From assembly GCA_023423535.1 (NCBI GenBank), contig JAFAFL010000094.1:62001-126000 (forward strand): DNA of 64,000 nucleotides, written 5' to 3'. Numbering within the stretch: position 1 is the first letter of the stretch; the number at the start of each line of letters is the position of its first letter. The position numbers and the translations under genes were made by a program. Below are positions 23,062-31,150 of the stretch, in pieces. The notes below the pieces were generated by a model. That model worked only from the letters and a program-made list of their open reading frames with translations, did no database searches and was not told the DNA's origin. The DNA comes from Pseudomonadota bacterium. Its GTDB lineage: Bacteria > Myxococcota > Myxococcia > Myxococcales > Myxococcaceae.

Positions 23062-24366
23062 CTACGGCAACCGGCCGAAGAGCGGCGTGAACGCGGGCGC
23101 GGGGAACACGGCGAGGTCGTTCGCGCTGTTGAGCTGGTCGGAGGTGAGCACGATCTCCGGCGTGACGCTGCCGCTCGCCGCGAGCTGCGCGGGAGAGAGT
23201 CTTCCGAACGTGCCGCCCGACAGCGGCGTCCAAAGGCCCTCGTCCTCGTCGAAGACGAGCCCGTCGAGCAGCGCGCTCACCGCGATCTTCAGCTGCACGC
23301 CCGGCGTGACCTGCACCTCGCCGGTCCCGTTGCGCTCCGCCGGCGTGAACCGCGCGATGACGTTTGGCGTGAAGAACGAGCCCCAGAGATTCCCGGCCGC
23401 GTCGAACGCGAGCGCGGAAGGGCCGCGAAGAGACGTGTCCGAAGCACCGCCGGTCCGCGGCTCGATGGAGTGGTTCGGGACAGAGAGCGTGGTGCTCAGC
23501 CGGCCCGCGTCGAACCGGTGGAGCCGCGCAGTGGTCCCCACCCACAGGTTGCCGTCCGAGTCGAACGCGAGCGGCCCGGGCGCCTCGTCGCCGGTGGAGA
23601 GCTCGATCGCCGCGGTGGGCGCGCCGGAGACGACCAGCTGATCCGGCGCGAGGCGCACGACCTTCTTCGCCGCGCCGAGCGACACCCACAGGTTGCCGTC
23701 GCGATCGAACGCGAGGTGCGTGGGCCCCGGGATCCCGCCGCCGAAGCCGGTGAGGACGATGTCCGCCTCCGCGGTGCCGCTCGCGCCGAGCGCTGCGGCG
23801 GGGATCCGCTTCACGCTGCCCGACGCGTCCGCGGCCCAGAGGTTCCCGCGCTTGTCGAAGGCGACGCCGCCGTTGTGACCCGCGACCTCCGGACGGGCGA
23901 ACGACGCAGACGACGGAGACACGGTCGCCGTGGCCCCGAGCGCGCTCTCCGCGAAGGAGAGGAAGCGCCCCGCGCTGCTCTGCGCCACCGTCCACAGCCG
24001 CGCGCTGGTGGGGATATCGGCGTAGCGGATCGACGCGGTCGTTCCCTCATCGCTCGGCACGCAGACCTCCACCGGCTCCGCGACGTCGAACGCGCGCCGT
24101 ACCCGCCCGCCCGGCGCGGCCACCGGATCGCCGGAAACGGTCCACGGTCCACTCTCGAGATCGCTCAGCACGCCGCCACCGGTCGCGGTGCGTTCGGCGC
24201 CCTCGGGACCGCGCAGGGTGATCGCCGCCGCGACGCCCTCCGGCAGTCCCGTCACCGCAAGGTCGAGCGAGCCGCGACCTCCGGTGGGACAGTCGTCGCC
24301 GCCACCACACGCAGAGAGCGCAAACGCGGCGGCCGCGGCCACCGCACAAGAGAGCTGCTTCTTCAT
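23062..24366 (-). CDS. Lipoprotein with NHL/SMP-30-like beta-propeller repeats
   Basis: 434 residues from the ATG at 24366, with GGAGG upstream. The signal peptide ends in the lipobox LSACGGG (Cys20). After an N-terminal beta domain (about 30-120) there are at least five propeller blades marked by the repeat GxxxLAFDxxGNLWV (VAFDKRGNLWAAD, LAFDRDGNLWVSL, LAFDSDGNLWVGT, LAFDAAGNLWGSF, VFDEDEGLWTPL). Such repeats are found in NHL/streptogramin-lyase-like propellers and in ligand-binding surface proteins. No catalytic residues could be assigned. The likely location is the outer membrane, exposed or periplasmic. The next gene upstream (matrixin operon) ends 36 bp away on the same strand, so read-through from that operon is possible. 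Confidence 0.8.
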   Translation of the reverse strand: MKKQLSCAVAAAAAFALSACGGGDDCPTGGRGSLDLAVTGLPEGVAAAITLRGPEGAERTATGGGVLSDLESGPWTVSGDPVAAPGGRVRRAFDVAEPVEVCVPSDEGTTASIRYADIPTSARLWTVAQSSAGRFLSFAESALGATATVSPSSASFARPEVAGHNGGVAFDKRGNLWAADASGSVKRIPAAALGASGTAEADIVLTGFGGGIPGPTHLAFDRDGNLWVSLGAAKKVVRLAPDQLVVSGAPTAAIELSTGDEAPGPLAFDSDGNLWVGTTARLHRFDAGRLSTTLSVPNHSIEPRTGGASDTSLRGPSALAFDAAGNLWGSFFTPNVIARFTPAERNGTGEVQVTPGVQLKIAVSALLDGLVFDEDEGLWTPLSGGTFGRLSPAQLAASGSVTPEIVLTSDQLNSANDLAVFPAPAFTPLFGRLP

Positions 24367-24402
24367 TGGAGTCCTCCCCTCCGGCCCAAGAGAGCGCGGA
24401 GG

Positions 24403-25434
24403 TTAGTCCACCGAGCGGCCGTCCCTCCCGCGAAACCGCACCCCCGCGAGCGCAGAAAAGATGGCCACGAGCCCCAGCCAGGTGCCCGCGTCCGCTCGTC
24501 CCGGCACGGCGCTGCAGCCGATCGCGACGAGCCCGGGGGTCCCGCGGTTCACCGCGATGATCTTCTCGTCCACCTCCTCGCACGGAGGTGACGGCCGCTT
24601 CTTCGGATAGGCGAGGCAGAAACCGGCGGCGGTGCCCTCGTCGATGATCCGCTTGGCCGTCTCGCCGATGGGCGCGGTCGGTTCCATCGTCGAGCCCTGC
24701 ACCTCCACGTGGTCGAGCCCGATCACGTGACCGAGCTCGTGCGTCAGCGTGTTCTGGATGTCCGTCGCGGCGCAGAGCGCGGACTGCCGCTCCGGATCGC
24801 ACGGCGGCTGCGAGATGGTGGTGAAGAGGAAGCGCGCGCCGGTGTCGTCGGGCGCGGCGTTGAACTCGATGTCCGAGTCGAAGATGACGCCGGTGACCTT
24901 GCTGAAGGTGCTCGTGGTCAGGGCGATGACGCGCTCGCCGTTGTCCCAGCACTGGTACTTGTTGTCGCACGACGGCGTGCCCGCCGGCGGGTCCCAGCAG
25001 GGGTCGTCCTCCGGCACCACCTGCGCGCACGAGCGCTCGCGGAAGGTGATGACGTTGGTGTTGTCCGCCCGCTCCTTGTCGTAGCCGACGAGAGCGGTGC
25101 CCACCATCGCGCCGGCCTCGAAGGTGAAGTCGCTGCACGCCTCCGCCACCTTGCGCCACGAGTCGAACGCGGCCTCCATCGCCACGAACTCGGCGTTGCC
25201 CGGCGTCTGCGACGAGCCCGCCGAGTGGTAGTGGTAGAGGTACTGCCGCGTCGTCCAGTGCAGGCACACGCCGCTGCGAGGATCCCGCGTCCGCAGGAAC
25301 GCCGCGGGTGCCGCCTCCTCCTGCGCGCGCGCGGTGCCGACGGCGATCACCGACGCCACGGACAGGAGGGCCGCGAGCGGGATCGAGCCCGCCACGAGCA
25401 GCGCCTTCCGCGTCCGTGCGCCGCGCGGGTTCAC
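24403..25434 (-). CDS. Matrixin-type metalloprotease with MYXO-CTERM-like sorting tail (paralog A)
   Basis: 343 residues from a GTG at 25434 that overlaps the stop of paralog B (GTGA). The signal peptide is ALLVAGSIPLAALLSVASVI with cleavage near TARAQ. The zinc-binding consensus HExxHxxGxxH is complete: HELGHVIGLDH (H232, H236, H242), with a Met-turn in GSTM (250), as in matrixins. A Cys-rich insert (SCAQVV, DPCWDPP, SCDNKYQCW) precedes it. The C-terminus carries AIGCSAVPGR, a hydrophobic span (TWLGLVAIFSALAGV) and an Arg-rich end (RFRGRDGR). This Gly-Cys, transmembrane, Arg layout is that of the myxosortase signal. It should be an extracellular, surface-anchored protease. Confidence 0.85.
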   Translation of the reverse strand: MNPRGARTRKALLVAGSIPLAALLSVASVIAVGTARAQEEAAPAAFLRTRDPRSGVCLHWTTRQYLYHYHSAGSSQTPGNAEFVAMEAAFDSWRKVAEACSDFTFEAGAMVGTALVGYDKERADNTNVITFRERSCAQVVPEDDPCWDPPAGTPSCDNKYQCWDNGERVIALTTSTFSKVTGVIFDSDIEFNAAPDDTGARFLFTTISQPPCDPERQSALCAATDIQNTLTHELGHVIGLDHVEVQGSTMEPTAPIGETAKRIIDEGTAAGFCLAYPKKRPSPPCEEVDEKIIAVNRGTPGLVAIGCSAVPGRADAGTWLGLVAIFSALAGVRFRGRDGRSVD

Positions 25435-26321
25435 CTCTCTGCGCTCCAGTGCCGTCGCCGGCGGCCCGCGAGCACGACGCCCAGCCCCATCCCCAGCACC
25501 GCCAGCGAGCCGCCGCTGAAGCACCCGGCCTCACCGCCGAGCTCGTTCGGCGGCGCCGCGCTGATGATCACGCAGTCGCGCGGCGGCGAGTTCACGGGGT
25601 AGGTCTCGCACACGAAGCGCTTCGAGCCGGTGTCGAGGTTCCGCTTCGCCGTCTCCCCGCCCGGCGCGGTGGGGTTCATCGTCGAGCCGGGGAAGGTCGT
25701 GTGGTCGAGCCCCAGCGCGTGTCCCAGTTCGTGGGTGAGCGTGTTCTCCACGTCGGTGGCCACGCAGCCCTGGTTGAAGTTCGGCGACACGCAGGGCGGC
25801 GCGTCCACGGTGGTGAAGACGAACCACGCCGCGTTGAGCTCGATGTCCGCGTCGAAGATGCGGCCGGTCCGCGTCTCGAAGGTCGTGGTGGTCAGCCCGA
25901 TCGTCGCGCGCGAGCCGAGCCAGCAGTCGTAGAGGTTCATGCAGGTCTCGTCGGCCCAGCACGCATCCGAAGCGGGCACGACATCGCTGCAGGAGGTCTG
26001 CCGGTACACCACGAGGTTCCGGTCCGTGCCGCCCGCGGTCTCCACGCCGATCTTCTTCTCCGTGGTGCGAGCGCCCTCGCGCATCGTGAGGTGTCCGCAC
26101 GCCTGCGCCGCGCTGTTCCACGAGGCGATGGAGCGGCGCAGCGCCTCGTATTCGGTCTCGCCGCGCGTGTCCGGGTTGCCCGCCTCGTTCGCGTGGAAGA
26201 CGAGCTCCTTCTGGTCCCACCACAGGCAGTGCGAGTCCTGCGAGAAGGGGTCCACCCGGCTGCGGTTGTAGGGGTCGTTGCTCGCCGTCAACACGAGCGC
26301 CAGGACCAGCGCCGCGCTCAC
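25431..26321 (-). CDS. Matrixin-type metalloprotease with MYXO-CTERM-like sorting tail (paralog B)
   Basis: 296 residues from a GTG at 26321 that overlaps the stop of the gene upstream. It has a short hydrophobic leader (SAALVLALVLTAS). The active site is HELGHALGLDH (H197, H201, H207), with the Met-turn in GSTMNP (215). The domain plan matches paralog A: TxxFxxxTGxIFDxDIExNAA, then CxATDxxNTLTHELGH, then GETAKR and a Cys-containing C-terminus. The tail has a Gly-Cys (266-267), a hydrophobic span (SLAVLGMGLGVVLAG) and RRRR. The pair clearly arose by tandem duplication. Divergence between them lies mostly in the N-terminal half, which would set substrate or propeptide contacts. Confidence 0.85.
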   Translation of the reverse strand: MSAALVLALVLTASNDPYNRSRVDPFSQDSHCLWWDQKELVFHANEAGNPDTRGETEYEALRRSIASWNSAAQACGHLTMREGARTTEKKIGVETAGGTDRNLVVYRQTSCSDVVPASDACWADETCMNLYDCWLGSRATIGLTTTTFETRTGRIFDADIELNAAWFVFTTVDAPPCVSPNFNQGCVATDVENTLTHELGHALGLDHTTFPGSTMNPTAPGGETAKRNLDTGSKRFVCETYPVNSPPRDCVIISAAPPNELGGEAGCFSGGSLAVLGMGLGVVLAGRRRRHWSAER

Positions 26322-26953
26322 TTCCCCTCCGGCTTCACCGGCGTGACCGGACCCGAGGGAACGCCCTCTTCCGGCGCGCTCCCCACCGCCTGCGCCACCT
26401 GCCGCCGCAGCGCCGAGAGCTCCACCGTCTCGTTGCGCTGCACGCTCTCCGCGCCGGTCTTCGGATCGACGAGCCTCGCCTCACCGGTCACCGCCGGCAC
26501 CGCGAACGCGCCCTTCCCGTCGGAGGTGCGCTCGATGCGGTACTTGCCCTGCGCCATGCCGTGGAGGAGCCACGCGCCGCCGGGTCGAGCCTCGAGGAAG
26601 AGCACGACCTCTTCGCCCTCTTCGAAGCGCGCCACGCCGTCCACCCGCTGCGCGAGGTCGCCGACGACGCCGCCCGGCTGGCGGACGGTGACGGTCTTCG
26701 GAGGCTCGCCCGAGGCATGGGACTTCCACACGTCGCCCACCTTCACCACGGTGTCGGTGACGATGCGCCGCCCGTCGCCGGTCCAGCGCGAGCCCTGCGA
26801 GACGACGGTCCCCTGCACGATGAGATCTGCGCCCCTGGCCTTCGCCGGGACGTCGAGAAACACCAGCGTGGTGGCCCCCGCGTCGCCGACGAAAGGAGCG
26901 GTGAGGAGCACCGCTGAGATCAGGGCCGGCAGGCCGATGTACGACTGACGCAT
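26318..26953 (-). CDS. Secreted hypothetical protein, first gene of matrixin operon
   Basis: 211 residues from the ATG at 26953. A signal peptide is evident (RQSYIGLPALISAVLLTAPF, cleavage after GDAGA). The mature part is beta-rich (TTLVFLDVPAKARGADLIVQ, GTVVSQGSRWTGDGRRIVTD, GGVVGDLAQRVDGVARFEEG EEVVLFLE), giving an OB-fold-like or beta-barrel impression; the C-terminus is charged and Pro-rich. I do not recognise a family beyond a general similarity to small secreted proteins found beside matrixins in this group. The stop overlaps the start of paralog B, so all three genes form one coupled operon. A role as partner or inhibitor of the proteases is possible but unproved. Confidence 0.65.
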   Translation of the reverse strand: MRQSYIGLPALISAVLLTAPFVGDAGATTLVFLDVPAKARGADLIVQGTVVSQGSRWTGDGRRIVTDTVVKVGDVWKSHASGEPPKTVTVRQPGGVVGDLAQRVDGVARFEEGEEVVLFLEARPGGAWLLHGMAQGKYRIERTSDGKGAFAVPAVTGEARLVDPKTGAESVQRNETVELSALRRQVAQAVGSAPEEGVPSGPVTPVKPEGK

Positions 26954-27027
26954 GACCACTCTCCCCGGCCCGGACAGGCTCACAACCTAGCGTATCTCCG
27001 GGCACTTTGTGTTATTCGCGGCGCCCC

Positions 27028-28467
27028 ATGGCGTCTGCTCCCAGGCTGCGTTTCGCTCCCTCTCCCACTGGATATCTGCACATCGGCGGCGCGCGCACGG
27101 CGCTGTTCAACTGGCTGCAGGCACGTAAGTCCGGCGGCACCTTCATCCTCCGCATGGAGGACACCGACCGCGTCCGGTCCACCGAAGCGTCCGTGCAGGC
27201 GATCCTCGACGGGCTCTCCTGGCTGGGCATCGACTGGGACGAGGGCCCGGGCAAGGAGGGCCCCTACGCGCCCTACTTCCAGACGCAGCGGCTGGACACC
27301 TACCGCGAGCACGCGGACCGGCTCATCGCGGAGAAGAAGGCCTTCCGGTGCTACTGCACCCGCGAGGAGTTGGAGGCGCGCCGCAAGGTCGCGGAGGGCG
27401 AGAAGCGCGCGTTCAAGTACGAGGGCAACTGCCGCGAGCTGACCGCCCCGCCCGAGGGCCGCACCGATCACGTCATCCGCTTCCGCGCGCCGTCCGGTGA
27501 GGGAGAGCTGGCGTTCGAGGACCTCGTGCTCGGCCGCATCGCCAAGCCGCTGAGCGACATGGACGACTTCGTGATGATGCGGGGCGACGGGATCCCGCTC
27601 TACAACTTCGGCTGCGTGGTGGACGACCACCTGATGGCGATCACCCACGTGGGCCGCGGTCAGGAGCACATCAACAGCACCTTCCCGCAGCTCATGCTGT
27701 ACAGCGCGCTGGGCTGGCAGCCGCCGCTGTTCGCGCACTTCCCGCTCATCCTCGGGCCGGACAAGGAGAAGCTCTCCAAGCGCAAGCACCCCGAGGCCGA
27801 CGTGATGGTGCACAAGGCCGCGGGCATCCTTCCCGAGGCGCTGCTGAACTTCGTCGTCCGGCTCGGCTGGTCGCACGGCGACGACGAGTTCATCCCGCGC
27901 GAGAAGCAGCTCGAGTGGTTCGACCTCTCGCAGGTCGGCTCCACGTCCGGCGTGTGGAACCCGGAGAAGCTCTCCTGGCTGAACCAGCAGTACCTCAAGG
28001 CGATGCCTCCGGAGGAGGTCGCGAAGCGGCTGTTGCCCTTCCTCGAGGAGCGCGTGCCCGGCGCGGGCGCTTCAGGCGTGACGCCGGCGCTGACGAAGAT
28101 CGTCACCCTGCTCGCGCCGAGGGCGAGGACGCTGGCGGAGATGGCGGACACCGCGCGCTACTTCTTTGGCCGCGGCGTGCAGCTCGATGAGAAGGCGGCG
28201 AAGAAGCACCTCGGCGCGGAGAGCAAGCCCATCCTCCAGGCCGCGCGTGACCGGCTCGCCGGTGCGGAGTGGAACGCGGCCGCGCTCGAAGAGGTGGTGA
28301 AGGTCGTCAGCGAGGAGAAGTCGGTGGGCATGGGCAAGGTCGCGCAGCCCATCCGCGTGGCGGTCACCGGCAACACCGCGTCCCCGGGCATCGGCGACAC
28401 GCTGGAGCTCATCGGGAAGGAAGAGTCCCTGCGCCGCATCGACGAGGCGCTCGGCTTCGGCGCGTGA
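27028..28467 (+). CDS. gltX: Glutamyl-tRNA synthetase
   Basis: 479 residues from the ATG at 27028. The class I signature HIGH appears as PSPTGYLHIGGARTALFNW. The KMSKS-equivalent is GPDKEKLSKRKHPEA. The anticodon-binding helical domain occupies about residues 330-479. The enzyme attaches glutamate to tRNA-Glu. In bacteria lacking GlnRS it may also charge tRNA-Gln non-discriminately, after which GatCAB amidates; which applies here cannot be read from the sequence. Two tRNA genes, Gln and Glu, lie about 1.2 and 1.3 kb downstream in the same direction. It is the first gene of a tightly coupled group: the CPBP protease gene starts at the GTG overlapping its stop. Confidence 0.96.
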   Translation: MASAPRLRFAPSPTGYLHIGGARTALFNWLQARKSGGTFILRMEDTDRVRSTEASVQAILDGLSWLGIDWDEGPGKEGPYAPYFQTQRLDTYREHADRLIAEKKAFRCYCTREELEARRKVAEGEKRAFKYEGNCRELTAPPEGRTDHVIRFRAPSGEGELAFEDLVLGRIAKPLSDMDDFVMMRGDGIPLYNFGCVVDDHLMAITHVGRGQEHINSTFPQLMLYSALGWQPPLFAHFPLILGPDKEKLSKRKHPEADVMVHKAAGILPEALLNFVVRLGWSHGDDEFIPREKQLEWFDLSQVGSTSGVWNPEKLSWLNQQYLKAMPPEEVAKRLLPFLEERVPGAGASGVTPALTKIVTLLAPRARTLAEMADTARYFFGRGVQLDEKAAKKHLGAESKPILQAARDRLAGAEWNAAALEEVVKVVSEEKSVGMGKVAQPIRVAVTGNTASPGIGDTLELIGKEESLRRIDEALGFGA

Positions 28468-29255
28468 AGGGCGGCCTCGTCGGGAGGCTGCGCGCCTGGC
28501 TCGCCCCGTGGCTCCGGGAGCTCGGCGGCGAGCCGATGGTGATCGTCGCCGGCTCGTGCGCGCTGCTGATCATCTCGCACTACCAGGGCTCCACCGGCTT
28601 CTTCCGGCGGACCTTCGGCGCGTCGGTAGCGAGCAGCCCGATCGCGGGCGCGCTCCCCTACTTCTGGTGGTTCGGCTCGAGCGTGGTGCTCTACCTCTTC
28701 GCGCCGCTGCTGCTTGCGCGGGTGACCGGCGGTGCGTTCACGCGGCGCTACGGCCTGGGTCTCGGCGACTGGCGCGCGGGGCTGAAGCTGAGCCTCGTGT
28801 TCCTCGCGGTGATGGCGCCGGCGGTGTGGATCGCCTCGGGGACGAAGATGTTCTCCGGCGCCTACCCGCTGGCGGGCCAGCACGCGTACATGATGCGCGT
28901 TTCGCCCGAGGGCGCGACGCGGGTGATGGAGCTGAACCTCTGGCTCTTCATCGCCTACGAGGCCGCCTACTTCCTCTACTTCGTGGGCTGGGAGTTCTTC
29001 TTCCGCGGGTGGATGCTCAACGGGCTGTTGCCGCGCTTCGGACGCGGCGGCGCGATCCTCATCCAGACGGTGCCCTTCGCGCTGATGCACCTGGGCAAGC
29101 CCGAGGCCGAGGCGCTCGGATCGATCGTCGCGGGCATCGCGCTGGGGGTGCTCGCGCTGCGCACGCGGAGCTTCTGGTACGGCGCGCTCCTGCACGGCGT
29201 CATCGCGGTTTACATGGACGTGCTCTCCGCGTGGCCCTATCTTTCCCGCCCATGA
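28464..29255 (+). CDS. CPBP family intramembrane metalloprotease (CAAX protease-like)
   Basis: 263 residues from a GTG (28464) overlapping the gltX stop. Six or so membrane spans are predicted. CPBP/Abi motif 1 is usually EExxxR; here it reads WEFFFRGWML, so the first Glu is replaced by Trp. Motif 2 is present as PFALMHLGKPEAE (FxxxH), and motif 3 as YGALLHGVIAVYMD (HxxxN/D region). The family cleaves prenylated or other membrane substrates in some members; in others, the role is bacteriocin immunity or unknown. The motif 1 change weakens a catalytic claim. The downstream gene overlaps as ATGA, so the three genes form one unit. Confidence 0.78.
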   Translation: MKGGLVGRLRAWLAPWLRELGGEPMVIVAGSCALLIISHYQGSTGFFRRTFGASVASSPIAGALPYFWWFGSSVVLYLFAPLLLARVTGGAFTRRYGLGLGDWRAGLKLSLVFLAVMAPAVWIASGTKMFSGAYPLAGQHAYMMRVSPEGATRVMELNLWLFIAYEAAYFLYFVGWEFFFRGWMLNGLLPRFGRGGAILIQTVPFALMHLGKPEAEALGSIVAGIALGVLALRTRSFWYGALLHGVIAVYMDVLSAWPYLSRP

Positions 29256-29614
29256 ACGCGACGCTTGACACCCCGAAGGGCGCTTTTTATAAGCCGCGCC
29301 CGCTGTGGCTCGCCGGGCTGATGTTGCTTCTTCCGGTGGGTGCAGGCGCAGAGGTGGTGGGCGGCGTCCAGATGCCGGACGGCGTGAGGCAGGTGGGTGA
29401 GAATCGTTATCGGGCGCCCGGGGATCTTGAGACCACTCTCAAGTACTACCGGACGGTGTACCCCCCCGACCGGTTCCCACGCAGGTCGATTGTGAATCAG
29501 CCGGGCGTAAAGGCTTTTCACATCCAGAACCCGTCGGGGAAGAACTTCGAGGGTTTGAACATCTACGAGGCAAACGACGAGGTGAGAATCTTCATCGTTC
29601 GCCCCGCGAAGTAG
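29252..29614 (+). CDS. Small secreted hypothetical protein
   Basis: 120 residues from an ATG overlapping the upstream stop (ATGA). A hydrophobic leader (RPLWLAGLMLLLPVGAGA) suggests export, cleaved about residue 33. The mature part (VQMPDGVRQVGENRYRAPGD, LETTLKYYRTVYPPDRFPRR, then HIQNPSGKNFEGLNIYEAND and VRIFIVRPA) is beta-rich with conserved-looking Tyr and Pro. I recognise no family. Its position at the end of the gltX-CPBP unit is probably historical, not functional. GC content is slightly lower than in neighbours. Confidence 0.7.
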   Translation: MNATLDTPKGAFYKPRPLWLAGLMLLLPVGAGAEVVGGVQMPDGVRQVGENRYRAPGDLETTLKYYRTVYPPDRFPRRSIVNQPGVKAFHIQNPSGKNFEGLNIYEANDEVRIFIVRPAK

Positions 29615-29639
29615 AAGTGGTAGAGAGCAGCGCGGTCCT

Positions 29640-29710
29640 TGGGGGATCGTCTAAGGGTAGGACGCCAGTCTCTGGATCTGGCTATCTAGGTTCGAATCCT
29701 AGTCCCCCAG
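29640..29710 (+). tRNA. tRNA-Gln (anticodon CUG)
   Basis: 71 nt without CCA. The acceptor stem pairs TGGGGGA with TCCCCCA, followed by a G discriminator, as in tRNA-Gln. The D stem is GTCT/GGAC. The anticodon stem is CCAGT/TCTGG with a T-T pair at the loop-side end, and the loop CTCTGGA places CTG at 34-36. The T arm is CTAGG-TTCGAAT-CCTAG. The CCA end is not encoded. It reads CAG codons. Confidence 0.95.
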
Positions 29711-29802
29711 CACGCAGTACCCGGTGGTCGCAGCAGCAGCAGGAAGTCGAAACAGGCTGTTGACGCGATGACCGGTCGGGAGTAAACGCAGCGCGCAGTT
29801 CC

Positions 29803-29874
29803 GGCCCTGTCGTCTAGCGGTTAGGACGGTGCCCTCTCACGGCACAAACTCGGGTTCGAATCCCGGCAGGGTCA
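29803..29874 (+). tRNA. tRNA-Glu (anticodon CUC)
   Basis: 72 nt without CCA. The acceptor stem pairs GGCCCTG with CAGGGTC (one G-T pair), followed by an A discriminator. The anticodon stem is GTGCC/GGCAC with loop CTCTCAC, giving anticodon CTC, which reads GAG. The T arm is TCGGG-TTCGAAT-CCCGG. The CCA end is not encoded. A strong hairpin terminator follows 6 bp later. Confidence 0.95.
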
Positions 29875-29880
29875 CAAAGC

Positions 29881-29921
29881 GAAGCCCCGGAGGCCGAAAG
29901 GTTTCCGGGGCTTCTGCTTTT
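29881..29921 (+). terminator. Rho-independent terminator after tRNA-Glu
   Basis: A perfect 10-bp stem, GAAGCCCCGG (29881-29890) with CCGGGGCTTC (29905-29914), encloses a 14-nt loop and is followed by TGCTTTT. It ends the tRNA transcript. The convergent gene stops 7 bp beyond, so the hairpin may also serve that gene from the other side, although no T-run lies there. Confidence 0.85.
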
Positions 29922-29927
29922 CACGGC

Positions 29928-30506
29928 TCAGGGCTTCGCGAACAGCGACCGCAGCGCGACGCGCCTCCCCTCTCCCCCGTCGAGCTTCTCCTGCACCGCG
30001 CGCAGCCGCGACTCGAACGGGCCCACCGTCCAGCAGTCCTCGGGCGGGAGCTCTTCGAGAGGCGCGCCCTCGGCGTTCAGCGGACAGATGTCGCGGGCCT
30101 CCACCACTTCGCCCGTCCCCTCCTCCTCCTCGAGCCAGCGCAGCGGGAGGCCCTGGGTGCGGCAGACGTAGGGCCGCTCGGCGTAGATGCGGCACGCGCC
30201 CCGCTCGTCGAGGAACGCGCAGCCGCCTGCGGGTGATGGCGTCTCCTTCTGGAGAAGCTCGCCGTGGGCGCGGCGGATGCGCTCGGCCTCGACCTCGAAG
30301 ACGGTCAGCCCGTCGGTGCAGCAGCCCGAGCAGCCCATCCGGCAGGTCAGGCGTGCGCCGAGCCTCTGCGCGGTCTGCGCCGCCAGCCCGTCCACCGCGG
30401 CGTGCAGCCGCTCCACGAAGGCCACCGCAGGCGTGAGCGGATCGGCGGGTGTCGGAGGAGGCGGAGGAGGCTCTGGCGGCGGGCTCACGTCGCCCGAGCA
30501 TCTCAC
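29928..30506 (-). CDS. YkgJ-like protein with CxxxCxxCC cluster (zinc/iron-chelating domain)
   Basis: About 192 residues if started at the GTG at 30506; another GTG at 30488 is equally possible and neither has a clear ribosome site. The N-terminus is Pro-rich (PPPEPPPPPPTPADP). The core has LTCRMGCSGCCTDGLTVFEV, the CxxxCxxCC cluster of the YkgJ/Fe-S-like family, plus further Cys in GGCAFLDERGACRIYAERPY, VCRTQGLPL, ICPL and DCW. The family is thought to bind a metal, but its role is not defined. The C-terminus (RLRAVQEKLDGGEGRRVALR) is basic. It is convergent with the tRNA genes and shares an upstream region with the divergent gene at 30566. Confidence 0.75.
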   Translation of the reverse strand: MRCSGDVSPPPEPPPPPPTPADPLTPAVAFVERLHAAVDGLAAQTAQRLGARLTCRMGCSGCCTDGLTVFEVEAERIRRAHGELLQKETPSPAGGCAFLDERGACRIYAERPYVCRTQGLPLRWLEEEEGTGEVVEARDICPLNAEGAPLEELPPEDCWTVGPFESRLRAVQEKLDGGEGRRVALRSLFAKP

Positions 30507-30565
30507 GCGGAGGCCCGATGCGGACGGCCGGTGCGAGGACGCGCGGGCACGGTACGCTCTGCCGG

Positions 30566-31150
30566 GTGAGCTTCGAGCGGGCACTCGCGCAGAACCCGCC
30601 GCCCAGCGGGCGGGTGGGCGACGTGAGCCTGCGCTACGACCCGCCGGTCCTCGTGGGGGAGACGGCGCGAGGGCCCGGACGCGGAAGGCTCGCGGCGGAC
30701 GTCGCGATGCTCGGCGCGCTGGGCGCGGGCCTGGCGGCGGTGGCGGCGCTCGTCAGCGGGAGTGGCACAGGGTGGCCTGCGGCGCTGGCCGCGGTGGGCG
30801 GAGGGCTGTTCCTTCTCTCCGGGGCGCTGGAGCGGCGGGCGCGCGGACGGCGGCGCTTTCTGCTGCACTTCGGCACCGAGACCCTGCGGCTCGATCTGCC
30901 CGGCGGGCTGCGCGGACCGACGACGCAGACGGTGCCCTTCGACGCGGTGACCGACCTCTACGTGCTCGTGGGCGCGGACGGGGTGCACGCGCTGTGGGTG
31001 GAGCTCACGGTGCGCGAGGACCACCCGCCGGTGGCGCGGCTGCTGGTGGACGGCGTCCCCGAGGCGGAGAGCGAAGGCCTGCGCCGGCTGTGGACGACGC
31101 TGCGCGCCGCGTTCGGGCTCAGGCCTCCGGCTGCGCCAGCGGGAGGTTGA
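30566..31150 (+). CDS. Hypothetical protein with two membrane segments
   Basis: 194 residues from a GTG at 30566 (SFERALAQNPPPSGRVGDVS). Two adjacent hydrophobic spans are evident: VAMLGALGAGLAAVAALVSG and WPAALAAVGGGLFLLSGALE. A basic stretch (RRARGRRRF) follows, then a beta-rich domain (LLHFGTETLRLDLPGGLR, VPFDAVTDLYVLVGADGV, HALWVELTVREDHPPVARLL). The layout resembles bacterial PH-like membrane proteins: a two-TM N-terminus and a cytosolic beta domain. I do not assign a family with confidence. Its 3' end overlaps the convergent histidine kinase gene by 32 bp. Confidence 0.6.
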   Translation: MSFERALAQNPPPSGRVGDVSLRYDPPVLVGETARGPGRGRLAADVAMLGALGAGLAAVAALVSGSGTGWPAALAAVGGGLFLLSGALERRARGRRRFLLHFGTETLRLDLPGGLRGPTTQTVPFDAVTDLYVLVGADGVHALWVELTVREDHPPVARLLVDGVPEAESEGLRRLWTTLRAAFGLRPPAAPAGG

